Assembly (NCBI RefSeq): GCF_002260845.1
Contig: NZ_BEDT01000001.1
Location: 186,001 to 250,000, forward strand
Origin: Pseudolactococcus reticulitermitis
GTDB lineage: Bacteria > Bacillota > Bacilli > Lactobacillales > Streptococcaceae
DNA length: 64,000 nucleotides
Direction: 5' to 3'
Below the pieces are notes generated by a model. The model was given only the letters and a program-made list of their open reading frames with translations. It did not search any database and was not told where the DNA came from. Shown here one piece after another: positions 1 through 8,025 of this stretch (positions are counted from its first letter, which is position 1; each line of letters begins with the position of its first letter). The translations under genes were made by a program, and so were the position numbers.

Positions 1-862
1 CAAAAGGATTTCCTGTCGGGATGAAACGGCGTTTATTTTTGTGTTTTGCTGTAATCTGTAAGTTGCGTTCCAAAAGTCGAATCAAGTTTTCAAAGACAAG
101 GTTAATCGCCCAATAGACGAGCGCCACAGCGAGATAGCTTTCAAAAACGCGGAAGTTACTGCCGCCGATGATTTTAGCTTCGGCTGTCATCTCAATAACA
201 CCCGCAACAAAGGCAAGTGATGTGCCTTTGAGCAAGCCCATGAGCGCATTGCCAAGCGGTGCGACAGCAACAGTCGCTGCTTCAGGCAGGGTCACACGCT
301 TAAAGACTTGAAAATTAGTCATGCCAAGTGATTTGGCTGCCTCAATCTGCCCGACATCAACAGACTCAATCGCTGACCGAATGGTTTCAGAATTATAAGC
401 CGCTTCATTAAAAGCGAAGGTTAAAATGACAAAAAGCATCGGCGAAATATCATTGATATTATAAGCCGTGCCGTAATTGAGGTTAATCGCTTTGAGAATC
501 AAAGGAATACCAGTATAAGTCAATAAAAGTTGCACATAAATCGGCGTCCCGCGAATAAAGCTGACGACGAGCGCCCGAATTTGATCTAAAACGGGGATGC
601 GATTAAGTTTGATTAAGGCTAAGAGCAAACCTAAAACAAGACCTAGCGCCATGGCAATCAAGGTAATAATAAAGGACGTTGGCACGCGACTGATGATTGG
701 GCTAAAAGCACTAACAAAAGCGTCCCAGTTAAAAATCTTGTCAAAAAACATGCGCCAAAACTCAGCGAACGTGTACTGTCCCTTGACTGTAACACTAATC
801 ATCAAAATCGCTAAGACAAGAATTGCCAATATCCCGAGGGCTATTTTACTTGCTTTTTTCAT
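1..862 (-). CDS. Amino-acid ABC transporter permease (3' end outside window)
   Basis: This is a membrane permease of a polar amino-acid ABC importer (HisM/GlnP-like family). The frame is open from an ATG at 862 to the window edge, so at least 287 residues are present and the C-terminus is missing. An N-terminal membrane segment (about residues 6-24) is followed by several hydrophobic helices, and the conserved permease loop is visible as EAAKSLGMTNFQVFKRVTLP, the site that contacts the ATPase. It lies 65 bases downstream of the receptor gene and is probably cotranscribed with it. The ATPase gene is not in the window and may follow beyond coordinate 1. Family resemblance suggests cystine or another polar amino acid, but the substrate cannot be fixed from sequence. 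Confidence 0.85.
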   Translation of the reverse strand, partial: MKKASKIALGILAILVLAILMISVTVKGQYTFAEFWRMFFDKIFNWDAFVSAFSPIISRVPTSFIITLIAMALGLVLGLLLALIKLNRIPVLDQIRALVVSFIRGTPIYVQLLLTYTGIPLILKAINLNYGTAYNINDISPMLFVILTFAFNEAAYNSETIRSAIESVDVGQIEAAKSLGMTNFQVFKRVTLPEAATVAVAPLGNALMGLLKGTSLAFVAGVIEMTAEAKIIGGSNFRVFESYLAVALVYWAINLVFENLIRLLERNLQITAKHKNKRRFIPTGNPF

Positions 863-927
863 GGTGTATCAAAACTTTCTATCGGTTGCTCACCTGATAA
901 TGAGGCTGACTGCTGCTAAATTTCAGG

Positions 928-1788
928 TTACTTGTCAGCATCAGCTGACGGCACAAAATCTCCGCCGAAATATTTTTCTGATAACTCCTTGAGTGTACCA
1001 TTTGCCTGTAGCTTTTTCAAGACCTTGTCAACCTTCGTTTGCAGTTCCTTGCCTTGTGCATCCTTGGTAAATAAGAAATACTCCAAGCCATCGTGAGGAT
1101 CTGTCGTTTCAGAGGCGATATTGACCACTTTCAAATCGGCCAATCCCTTGTCCTTGATAATCGTTTTAAGCGAAATGGCATCATACAATAGGAAATCGAT
1201 TTTTCCTGAGTCGACATCTGCTAACCGACTAGCCGTTGGATAACTTCCATCGATATAGTTGAGTTTAACTTGTTGCTTCGGATTGGCTTCATTGTATTTT
1301 GACAAAATGTTCGTAAAATTAGCAGACGGCAGGACTTCTGTCGATTTTCCAGCCAAGTCAGCCAAGGTTTTGACTTTGACATCAGATTTCACCGCAACCG
1401 CATTATTCGATTTAGACAAAGGTGCTGAGAAGTAATATTTTTCAGCGCGCTCCTCACGCCAACCGATATCATTCGCCGCAAACTGGTAGCGACCTGAATC
1501 TACTCCTGCAATCACACTATCAAAATCTGTTATTTCTACCTTGAGTTTATATTCTGGTAATTCCTTGAAAACCGCACGCGCCACTTCAATATCATAGCCA
1601 GTCGCTTGATCATTTTCAGAGTAAGTGAAAGGTTTCGTATCTGCATCGGTCGCGACAGTTATCGTCGTGACTTTATCGTTTTTAGAGGCATCAGATGTCG
1701 CATTTGACGACGATTTCCCGCAAGCGACTAAAGCCACTGCTGCACCTAAAATTAAACCTGATAGTATCATTTTTTTATATGTTTTCAT
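928..1788 (-). CDS. Amino-acid ABC transporter substrate-binding lipoprotein
   Basis: This 286-residue extracellular receptor delivers an amino acid to the permease encoded just downstream. It has a lipoprotein signal peptide with an LVAC lipobox near residue 23, so it should be lipid-anchored outside the membrane. The rest is a type 3 periplasmic-binding fold, with TFTYSEN-like and GYDIEVARAVFKELPEYKLK segments typical of cystine and polar amino-acid receptors. The ATG at 1788 is preferred over an in-frame TTG at 1791 because a GGGGA ribosome binding site lies seven bases before the ATG. The terminator of the preceding gene is immediately upstream, so this begins a new transcription unit. 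The ligand is not certain. Confidence 0.88.
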   Translation of the reverse strand: MKTYKKMILSGLILGAAVALVACGKSSSNATSDASKNDKVTTITVATDADTKPFTYSENDQATGYDIEVARAVFKELPEYKLKVEITDFDSVIAGVDSGRYQFAANDIGWREERAEKYYFSAPLSKSNNAVAVKSDVKVKTLADLAGKSTEVLPSANFTNILSKYNEANPKQQVKLNYIDGSYPTASRLADVDSGKIDFLLYDAISLKTIIKDKGLADLKVVNIASETTDPHDGLEYFLFTKDAQGKELQTKVDKVLKKLQANGTLKELSEKYFGGDFVPSADADK

Positions 1789-1880
1789 CAAAAAATCCCC
1801 TTTTTTCTATTATCTATCTAAGATATTTTTATTTTATCATACTTCATTTGACATCATCATCATGAAAGATTATGACCGCC

Positions 1881-1913
1881 ATAAAAAAAATAAAACCCCA
1901 AGGGATTTTATTT
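1881..1913 (-). terminator. Rho-independent terminator after the ABC-2 exporter operon
   Basis: On the minus strand an ATAAAATCCC arm pairs with GGGGTTTTAT across a two-base loop, with one G-T pair, and is followed by a run of eight T residues. It lies 27 bases beyond the stop of the last exporter gene and separates that operon from the amino-acid transporter. Confidence 0.85.
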
Positions 1914-1939
1914 CAATATCAATCTAGGATGCGTTTCAA

Positions 1940-3106
1940 CTAAATCTTCTGCTCTCTCAGCTTACCGATTAGCATGCCGACGCTTAGGAGGGCGATGACA
2001 AAGAGTAGCTGAATGCCAAAGCCCTTGTAGAGTTCTAATTTTTGTGTGGCATTAAAAGTTGACTGATAGCCGATTAAGTCGTTGGTGACTTCATACCAGT
2101 AAACTGGTAAAAATTGGGTGATTTTTTTGATGGCTGGACTTAGCATAGATAGGGGGACGAAGACGCCACAGAGGAAACTCATCCCCAGTCCAAGGACATT
2201 GGTGACGCTGGAGATAATATCTCCCCTTTGAATGAATTTACTCATCAAGAAGGAAAGTGCCAGCGAAACCAAAATCATCAAGCCGACATTGAGCAAATAA
2301 TAGGGCAGATTAGGGTCTGCCAAAAATGCTTTGCCGCTCATAGTAAGTGGTAGAGCAACCCCACAAATCAACCATAGCCCACTACCGATAACCGCTGCGC
2401 CTAGCATGAGCTGTAAATTCATCGCCCGATAGGAAACTGGGGCGCAAAGCATTCTTCTTTTCTTATCTGGGTCTGCATAGATGAGTAAAATCATCCCGAG
2501 CGAGTAGCTAATCATGGAAATCAGGATATAGGGCATGTAGCGAAAGAGATAGCTATGAAAAGGCATTTCTCCACCGCTTTTATTTTGGGCAATCAGCGTG
2601 ACTTGAGACTTTTGGCTATCATAGTGCTGCACTTTTTGCACCGCTTGCGCCACGGTATCGCCACTTTCATGGAGGACTCTAACCCGTCTCAAGAATTGGT
2701 CGACTTGGTTCGTCACATAGGCACCATCAAATCCGGGTTTATTAATCAGCGTTAAAGGCGTTTGCTTGTCAAAATATTCTTTTTCAAAGCCTTTGGGGAT
2801 TTTGATAACGCTATAAACATTGTCATAATAGAGATTTTCCTGAATCTTATCAGGTGTGCTAATATCCAAATCATGTTTAACACTTTGCGTTTTGTTCAGG
2901 TAGCTTACCAGACTTTTAGAAAGCGCACTCTGGTCTTGATCTTCTATGGCAATCCGTGTGGTCGTGCTTTTAAAGACTGCTGTTGGCTGATTGTCACCCA
3001 TGGATAACTGGGTCAAAACTGCCATGGCAATAAAAATGATGAGGTAAAGGCTCACAGACTTGGCATCTCGTTTGAGTAAAAGTAGAAATCCTTTAAATAC
3101 TGTCAT
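1940..3106 (-). CDS. ABC-2 type exporter permease
   Basis: This 388-residue membrane protein belongs to the ABC-2 permease family (YhgE/YvfS-like topology). A helix near residues 18-35 is followed by a large extracytoplasmic domain to about residue 185, then five or six helices to the C-terminus. Its start overlaps the end of the upstream permease gene by 14 bases, so the two are translationally coupled and probably form a heterodimer. The ATPase is encoded further upstream in the same operon. The divergent two-component system suggests that an external compound or envelope stress induces the exporter. The cargo is unknown; peptide antibiotic or lipid export are both possible. Confidence 0.82.
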   Translation of the reverse strand: MTVFKGFLLLLKRDAKSVSLYLIIFIAMAVLTQLSMGDNQPTAVFKSTTTRIAIEDQDQSALSKSLVSYLNKTQSVKHDLDISTPDKIQENLYYDNVYSVIKIPKGFEKEYFDKQTPLTLINKPGFDGAYVTNQVDQFLRRVRVLHESGDTVAQAVQKVQHYDSQKSQVTLIAQNKSGGEMPFHSYLFRYMPYILISMISYSLGMILLIYADPDKKRRMLCAPVSYRAMNLQLMLGAAVIGSGLWLICGVALPLTMSGKAFLADPNLPYYLLNVGLMILVSLALSFLMSKFIQRGDIISSVTNVLGLGMSFLCGVFVPLSMLSPAIKKITQFLPVYWYEVTNDLIGYQSTFNATQKLELYKGFGIQLLFVIALLSVGMLIGKLREQKI

Positions 3107-4226
3107 AGCGTTCCCTCCTCAATAAACTAAAGGCGACGGCAATACAGACCACACTCATCACCGCCAAGGTCCACATGTCTCTAGCATAGCGTGCGGGATT
3201 ATCATAAACACCTAGGCAATAAAAAGCATCTGCCAGAACGGCTGCGGGATTAATCCGATTAAAAATCGGACAATATTTTTCGACAATAATGCCCATATTT
3301 TGGAACATCAGACCTGCGAAAAATGACGGCACTAGCGTCAAAGCGACGGCAAATCCCGTTTTCAGAGTCATTGAGGCATGATTAGACGCACCAAGCATGA
3401 TGCCTATGGAGACACCAATCACACAGCCCATGAACACTGTCGCAACAATTCCAACTAGATTATCGCCCAGACTCATGCCGAATCCCTTGGTGATATAAAG
3501 TGTGAGTAACAGGACACTGATAAAATCAACCATGGTGATCGTGATGAAATCAACTAAAATCAGGGCAAGTTTTGGCGTCGGTGAAATACTCCGTCTCGCA
3601 CCCAAGGCAGACAGATTAGCTTGGGTTTCAAAGCTATTATTACCCCCTAAAAAGACACCAGATAAACAAGCATAAGCAATCAGCGCAAAGAAATATTGCA
3701 GGAAACTCGAGGTTGTTTTACCATTAGGCGCCACAGCCTTGACAGCCGGTTTCAAATCGGACATGGCGGAAATGGCGGCAGGTAACTTATCAGGATGTGC
3801 TTGAGCCATATCGGAAAGCAGGGCAACATTTTTAGTGTAGCCATCCAAAACCGCCTTTAAAATACTGGTATTCAAATTAGACTTGGTCACCGTCAGACTT
3901 AAATCTTGTCCAAGATAAAATAAACCGCTGATTTTGCCATCCGCTAATTTTGCCTTGGCTATTTTTTCGGTTGGATAGACTTTAAGCCTAATCAACTTTT
4001 CCTTTTGCATCTCATTTAGGAAAGCTTTTTGCGTCTCAGTCTGAGCCGACTGATGCCGCACGACCATGGCAATCGGAATCTCAGTTGCCATTTCATCATG
4101 TTTCGCCAAATCACCAAAAGCCATGAAGAAAAATGTCCCTAAAATCATAGGAAAGGCAAGTGTCCAAAAGAGAATCGAGCGATCTCTCAGCGTCTGTTTC
4201 AAACGATAAATCAATAAATGGCGCAT
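3093..4226 (-). CDS. ABC-2 type exporter permease
   Basis: This 377-residue membrane protein has the same layout as its partner: one N-terminal helix (about residues 18-36), a long extracytoplasmic segment, and a C-terminal bundle of about five helices containing a GCVIGVSIGIMLGAS stretch. It lies between the ATPase gene (63-base gap upstream) and the second permease (14-base overlap downstream). The pair probably forms the channel of a heterodimeric exporter. The conserved domain is ABC2_membrane_3-like by appearance; no substrate-specific motif was recognised. Confidence 0.82.
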   Translation of the reverse strand: MRHLLIYRLKQTLRDRSILFWTLAFPMILGTFFFMAFGDLAKHDEMATEIPIAMVVRHQSAQTETQKAFLNEMQKEKLIRLKVYPTEKIAKAKLADGKISGLFYLGQDLSLTVTKSNLNTSILKAVLDGYTKNVALLSDMAQAHPDKLPAAISAMSDLKPAVKAVAPNGKTTSSFLQYFFALIAYACLSGVFLGGNNSFETQANLSALGARRSISPTPKLALILVDFITITMVDFISVLLLTLYITKGFGMSLGDNLVGIVATVFMGCVIGVSIGIMLGASNHASMTLKTGFAVALTLVPSFFAGLMFQNMGIIVEKYCPIFNRINPAAVLADAFYCLGVYDNPARYARDMWTLAVMSVVCIAVAFSLLRRERYDSI

Positions 4227-4289
4227 ATGTTCTCCTTTCTTTTTTGTTTAAAGAGCATTATTGTCCAATCTCACACTCTAAATCTTGTA

Positions 4290-5219
4290 TCAATCTCGAA
4301 GTTGCTTACCTGTGATTTCTAAAAAGACATCGTTCAATGTTGGCAGTTCCGACAAGACGCGACCAAATGCCAGCTCCTGTGCTTGCAAATGCGCGAGAAT
4401 TCGCACCAGATTGTGTTGAGAGCCTGTACAGCGAATCATTAAAGTCCGCCCTTGATAGGTCAACTCTAAGACATGCGGTAGGCTGTGAATCGCTGCTAAA
4501 TCTGCTTCTTCTAACACAATGTCATCAATGCGAATCGTTTCACCGACCTTGAGCAAGCCTTTCAACTCCTCGCTTGACCCTTGCGCCATTACACGACCAT
4601 GGTCAATAATGGCAATCCGCGTACAGATTTGCTCAACCTCCTCCATATAGTGAGAGGTGTAAATCACTGTTGACCCTTGACGATTCAGCTCTTGAATACC
4701 TTCTAAAATATTATTGCGGCTTTGCGGGTCGACTGCGACCGTCGGCTCATCCAAAATGATCAGTTTGGGTTTGTGGGCAATCCCACAGGCAATATTCAAA
4801 CGGCGCAAGAGACCCCCCGATAATTTTTTAGGGAAGATTTTGACATAGTCTGCCAGACCTACAAAATCAATCGCCTCTTTGACCAACTTTTGCCGTGTTG
4901 CCTTATCTTTCACGTACAGACCACAAAAATAGTCAATATTTTCATAAACGGTCATTTGCTCAAAAACAGCAACATTTTGCATGACAATCCCAATCTCTTG
5001 TTTAATATCATAGCTGTCAACCGTCATCGGCTTCCCAAAAATGGTGATGTCACCTTTATCGTATTTTAATAAGGCTAAGAGACAGTTAATGGCTGTTGTT
5101 TTGCCTGAGCCGTTGGGACCCAACAAACCAAATATCTCCCCCTCCTGAATGTCCAAATTCAGATGGTCAAGCGCTAAAACATTGCCGTATCGTTTGACTA
5201 AATTTTCAATATGAATCAT
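4290..5219 (-). CDS. ABC exporter ATP-binding protein
   Basis: This 309-residue cytoplasmic ATPase powers the exporter formed by the two downstream permeases. The Walker A motif GPNGSGKTT lies near residues 34-42, the Q-loop is in IGIVMQN, the signature is LSGGLLRR, and the Walker B is KLIILDEPT followed by a conserved switch histidine (YTSHYMEE). The C-terminal 80 residues form the extra domain common to drug-export (DrrA/CcmA-like) ATPases. The start is supported by a strong AGGAGG site, and a TATAAT promoter lies about 40 bases upstream. It is the first gene of a three-gene operon divergent from a kinase/regulator pair, an arrangement like B. subtilis yvfRS-yvfTU. Confidence 0.92.
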   Translation of the reverse strand: MIHIENLVKRYGNVLALDHLNLDIQEGEIFGLLGPNGSGKTTAINCLLALLKYDKGDITIFGKPMTVDSYDIKQEIGIVMQNVAVFEQMTVYENIDYFCGLYVKDKATRQKLVKEAIDFVGLADYVKIFPKKLSGGLLRRLNIACGIAHKPKLIILDEPTVAVDPQSRNNILEGIQELNRQGSTVIYTSHYMEEVEQICTRIAIIDHGRVMAQGSSEELKGLLKVGETIRIDDIVLEEADLAAIHSLPHVLELTYQGRTLMIRCTGSQHNLVRILAHLQAQELAFGRVLSELPTLNDVFLEITGKQLRD

Positions 5220-5257
5220 GAGCCTTACCTCCTAAAAAATCATTGGTTGATAGGTTT

Positions 5258-5286
5258 ATTATAGCTAATCTTACCACTCAAAGTAA
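5258..5286 (-). promoter_or_regulatory. Promoter of the ABC exporter operon
   Basis: A perfect TATAAT hexamer (5258-5263, minus strand) is present, while the -35 region 17 bases upstream (TTACTT) is poor. A good -10 with a weak -35 next to a repeat-rich operator is typical of a promoter that needs an activator, here probably the adjacent response regulator. Confidence 0.6.
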
Positions 5287-5293
5287 GTGTTAG

Positions 5294-5322
5294 ATGTCAG
5301 TAACTGACGTGACAAATGTCAT
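5294..5322 (-). promoter_or_regulatory. Putative response-regulator operator with TGTCA/TGACA half-sites
   Basis: Four half-sites of the type TGTCA/TGAC lie within 29 bases. They make a perfect inverted repeat (GTCAGT-A-ACTGAC) next to a second one (TGACAAATGTCA). Two ATGTCA copies are spaced 22 bases apart, about two helical turns. The block ends eight bases upstream of the -35 of the exporter operon and is in the divergent promoter region, where a NarL-type regulator would be expected to bind. Assignment to this regulator is inference. Confidence 0.5.
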
Positions 5323-5401
5323 AAACTTTGAAACAACTAGATTTTAGAGCAGATACAGTGTAAAATAGAGACACTAACAGAAATCAAATGGAGGGATAAA
5401 C

Positions 5402-6505
5402 ATGCGACGCGTTAACGACCAAGTCGTCTTGATCATTTACGGTCTGGCTTTGGCTTGCACCATCAAAATAGATGCGTCGCTTGTTATTGCGCTGCTCCTT
5501 GCCACTAGCTATTCCGCTTTCATGACCCTAACTGAATCAAATCAGCTATGGCGACTTTTGTGCTTCACTGGTCTATTCTTCGCCTTTTCCGTCTTTTATC
5601 CCCTGTGTCTGCTCTTTTCACCGCTTGTCGTTTATCATATGATCTCACGCCAAAATAAGCTGGTGCTTGGGGTCAGTTTAGTGCTAGTGCTTGCTTTAGC
5701 TTACCATAGCGAGGTCATCCCACTTTTCCCAATCGGTACTTTTCTTGTGATAGGGCTGATTTTCGCAGCCTATGCAGACAATAAAACCCAGCAAATCAAC
5801 ACGCTTGCAACCAGCCTCCAAAAAACGCGAGATGACAGCACAGAGCTGACGCTTTTATTGCAGGAGAAAAACCGCTCCTTGAGAGACAAGCAAGACTATG
5901 AGATTTATGCCGCGACGCTCAAAGAACGGAATCGTATCGCACGTGAGATTCATGATAATGTCGGTCATCTCTTATCTCGCGCCATTTTAATCACGGGTGC
6001 GATGAAGATGACAACTCAAAATAGCAGTCTCCGTGAGCCCTTTGAGAATCTGGATACTTCCCTTGGTGAGGCCATGGATAGCATTCGGAAAAGTGTCCAT
6101 GATTTGCATGATGATGCGGTCGACCTTAAAAAAGCGCTTGAAGAACTGGTTGCTGATTTTAGTTTTTGTCCCATTGATTTTTCTTATCATCTGTCGCACA
6201 CAATGCCGCGTGAGGTCAAATATAATGTCATCGCCATTGTCAAGGAGGCGCTCAATAATGTTATCAAACATAGTAATGCCACGCTTGTTCGCTTAACCAT
6301 CTCTGAGTCTCAAGCGCTTTACCAACTCATCATCGAAGATAACGGCACGACGATCACGCCAGACACACCAACTCGTTCGCTCAATATCGAAACACGTGGC
6401 ATTGGTCTGATAAACATGACGGAGCGCGTGAAAAAATTACACGGCACCATCACTTTCTACAGTCAAAATGGTTTTATCATTTATATCAAAATTCCCAAAC
6501 AGTGA
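5402..6505 (+). CDS. NarL/LiaS-type sensor histidine kinase
   Basis: This 367-residue membrane sensor kinase has about four to five N-terminal helices in the first 125 residues and almost no extracytoplasmic domain, the 'intramembrane-sensing' layout. A coiled linker is followed by the HisKA_3 motif ERNRIAREIHDNVGHLLSRA, with the phosphoacceptor histidine near residue 184, and an HATPase_c domain with DNGTTI and GIGLINM boxes. A GGAGGG site precedes the start. The response regulator follows 28 bases downstream, and the ABC exporter is divergent. It probably detects an envelope-acting compound, either directly or through the transporter, and controls the exporter. Confidence 0.88.
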   Translation: MRRVNDQVVLIIYGLALACTIKIDASLVIALLLATSYSAFMTLTESNQLWRLLCFTGLFFAFSVFYPLCLLFSPLVVYHMISRQNKLVLGVSLVLVLALAYHSEVIPLFPIGTFLVIGLIFAAYADNKTQQINTLATSLQKTRDDSTELTLLLQEKNRSLRDKQDYEIYAATLKERNRIAREIHDNVGHLLSRAILITGAMKMTTQNSSLREPFENLDTSLGEAMDSIRKSVHDLHDDAVDLKKALEELVADFSFCPIDFSYHLSHTMPREVKYNVIAIVKEALNNVIKHSNATLVRLTISESQALYQLIIEDNGTTITPDTPTRSLNIETRGIGLINMTERVKKLHGTITFYSQNGFIIYIKIPKQ

Positions 6506-6533
6506 CAAAATGAACACAAAAGGAGCCACAACT

Positions 6534-7175
6534 ATGCGTGTCTTAATCATAGACGACGATGCCCTCATTACTAGCGCTTTAAAAATGATTTTAGAGGTCG
6601 ACCAGATTGAAGTTGTCGGGATTGGCCATGATGGCAAAGAAGCCATCCAACTCTTTGAAACCCTCAAACCCGACATCCTGCTCATGGATATTCGAATGGC
6701 TGAAATGACTGGACTTGCTGCTGCTAAAGTCATTCTTGCGCAGTATCCCGATGCTAAAATTTTACTCTTAACCACTTTTTCGGATGATGACTACATCATT
6801 CAGGCGCTTAAATATGGCGTCAAAGGTTATCTCATCAAACAAGATTACAGTAGCATTGTCCCCGCGCTCAATGCTGTCAACAATGGTCAAACCGTCTTTG
6901 GAACAGAGATTATGGCTAAAATTCCGGGACTCTTACACACCGAACAGCCTGATTCCCAAGTCAAGTTTCATTATGCAGATTACGGTCTGACCGCTAAGGA
7001 ATATGACTTAATTGGTCTCGTCGCCGACGGTCTCAGTAATAAGGAAATCTCTGATCAAATCTTTCTAAGTGAAGGCACCATCCGCAATTATCTCAGTACC
7101 ATCCTTGACAAATTAAATTTGCGTGACCGCACACAATTGGCTATTTTTTATCTGAAAACGAAAAATAATGTTTAG
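6534..7175 (+). CDS. NarL-family response regulator
   Basis: This 213-residue DNA-binding regulator is the partner of the kinase just upstream. The receiver domain (residues 1-120) has the acidic pair DDD near residue 8, the phosphoacceptor aspartate in DILLMDIRM, and the conserved lysine in GVKGYLIK. A LuxR/NarL helix-turn-helix fills residues 145-210 (LTAKEYDLIGLVADGLSNKE). The ATG at 6534 is chosen because AGGAG lies about ten bases before it; a longer in-frame start would overlap the kinase gene. The inverted repeats between this unit and the exporter operon are its likely binding site. Confidence 0.9.
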   Translation: MRVLIIDDDALITSALKMILEVDQIEVVGIGHDGKEAIQLFETLKPDILLMDIRMAEMTGLAAAKVILAQYPDAKILLLTTFSDDDYIIQALKYGVKGYLIKQDYSSIVPALNAVNNGQTVFGTEIMAKIPGLLHTEQPDSQVKFHYADYGLTAKEYDLIGLVADGLSNKEISDQIFLSEGTIRNYLSTILDKLNLRDRTQLAIFYLKTKNNV

Positions 7176-7188
7176 CGTAAACAAAAAA

Positions 7189-7220
7189 ACAAACTGCAAA
7201 TAGTTTTGGAGTTTGTCTTC
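7189..7220 (+). terminator. Weak stem-loop between convergent genes
   Basis: An ACAAACT arm pairs with AGTTTGT across a 14-base loop just after the response regulator stop, with only a short T-rich tail. It could end transcription of the two-component pair, but it is weaker than the other terminators in the window. Confidence 0.35.
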
Positions 7221-7243
7221 AGACTGAAAGCAATTACACGGTT

Positions 7244-7666
7244 TTAATCTAAATATGATTTAATTATTTTTTCGTAATCTTTATTAATCACTGAATTAAA
7301 AGCAATATTTATAAATTGTTCTGAGCCGTTATTCAATAACAGAACTGCGTAATAGGATGGAATAAAGGCTCGTTTAGGTTTGAGCTTTTTATATGCTATT
7401 GATTTGATGTCATTTTTATCAATTACTTGGTTTTTTTTGCCAGAAAGAACAATTCCATTTTCATAAATAATAATGTTATCAGCTCCTTTGAAAACAAGTA
7501 AATATAAGCCGATTAACAAAACAATTGATCCCAAGATGACGACCATCATTTTTTCGTAAATAAAATTAGAACCAACAATCATAAAAAACCCAAGTAATAG
7601 AAAAACAATCCCACCTTTTAAACTATCAGTTTTTGATTTAAAGAGTACATTACCTTTATTGTCCAT
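7244..7666 (-). CDS. Small membrane protein, two helices and a PH-like tail
   Basis: This 140-residue protein of unknown function has two adjacent membrane helices (about residues 18-38 and 41-59). A soluble beta-rich C-terminal half follows (IIIYENGIVLSGKKNQVI), which resembles the small PH-like domains attached to membrane anchors in Firmicutes. The start is supported by AGGAGG about ten bases upstream. It stands alone, convergent with the two-component pair, and has lower GC than its neighbours. No function can be assigned. Confidence 0.7.
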   Translation of the reverse strand: MDNKGNVLFKSKTDSLKGGIVFLLLGFFMIVGSNFIYEKMMVVILGSIVLLIGLYLLVFKGADNIIIYENGIVLSGKKNQVIDKNDIKSIAYKKLKPKRAFIPSYYAVLLLNNGSEQFINIAFNSVINKDYEKIIKSYLD

Positions 7667-7778
7667 AAAACACCTCCTAAAAAATTATATCATATTTTTA
7701 ATTAAAAATAAATAACTTATGAATAAGACAATAGCTACATAATAATTTTATTCTAAATATTAAACACCTTTATTTTTG

Positions 7779-8015
7779 AAAAAAAAGATTGGGATAAAAG
7801 GCTTCAAAAATGGATAGACTAAAATGATGCTAACTTTCGATTTTTCACAGGTTCTTGATTTTTTCAATGATAGTAGCACTTTTCTTGCTAATTTCGTATT
7901 GTTTTGACAAAAGAATACCAATTTCACACAAAATAGGCTATGAACGTTTCCGTTTAACATCGGAAATGGTTCATAGCCTATTTTTTTAAAGGACTTTTGT
8001 CCCAACCTCTTTTTT
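7779..8015. mobile_element. MITE-like element with imperfect terminal inverted repeats
   Basis: The two ends of this 237-base non-coding block are imperfect inverted repeats. The left end contains GATTGGGATAAAAGGC and the right end, read on the other strand, contains GGTTGGGACAAAAGTCC, both preceded by A-tracts and followed by more A-rich similarity. No transposase frame is present; the only open frame inside (7760-8005) has no ribosome binding site and runs through the repeats. The right part holds a long hairpin. Non-autonomous elements with TTGGGACAAAAG-type ends are familiar in Lactobacillales genomes. A flanking target duplication was not clearly seen. Confidence 0.5.
7931..7987 (-). terminator. 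Long hairpin acting as terminator of the MupG-type gene
   Basis: A 14-base arm (AATAGGCTATGAAC) and a second six-base segment pair with their complement across a short loop, giving one of the strongest hairpins in the window. T-runs follow on both strands, so it can work in either direction. It lies about 40 bases after the stop of the minus-strand muramidase gene and is inside the MITE-like element. Confidence 0.65.
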
Positions 8016-8025
8016 CAATATTGAC

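Noticed and set aside
597-992. 131-residue plus-strand frame across the permease start and receptor end
   Set aside because: It is antisense to two real genes and has no family resemblance.
1625-1927. 100-residue plus-strand frame over the receptor start and terminator
   Set aside because: It reads antisense through the signal peptide and the terminator hairpin.
7760-8005. 81-residue open frame on the minus strand
   Set aside because: It lies inside the MITE-like element, runs through its inverted repeats and hairpin, and has no ribosome binding site.
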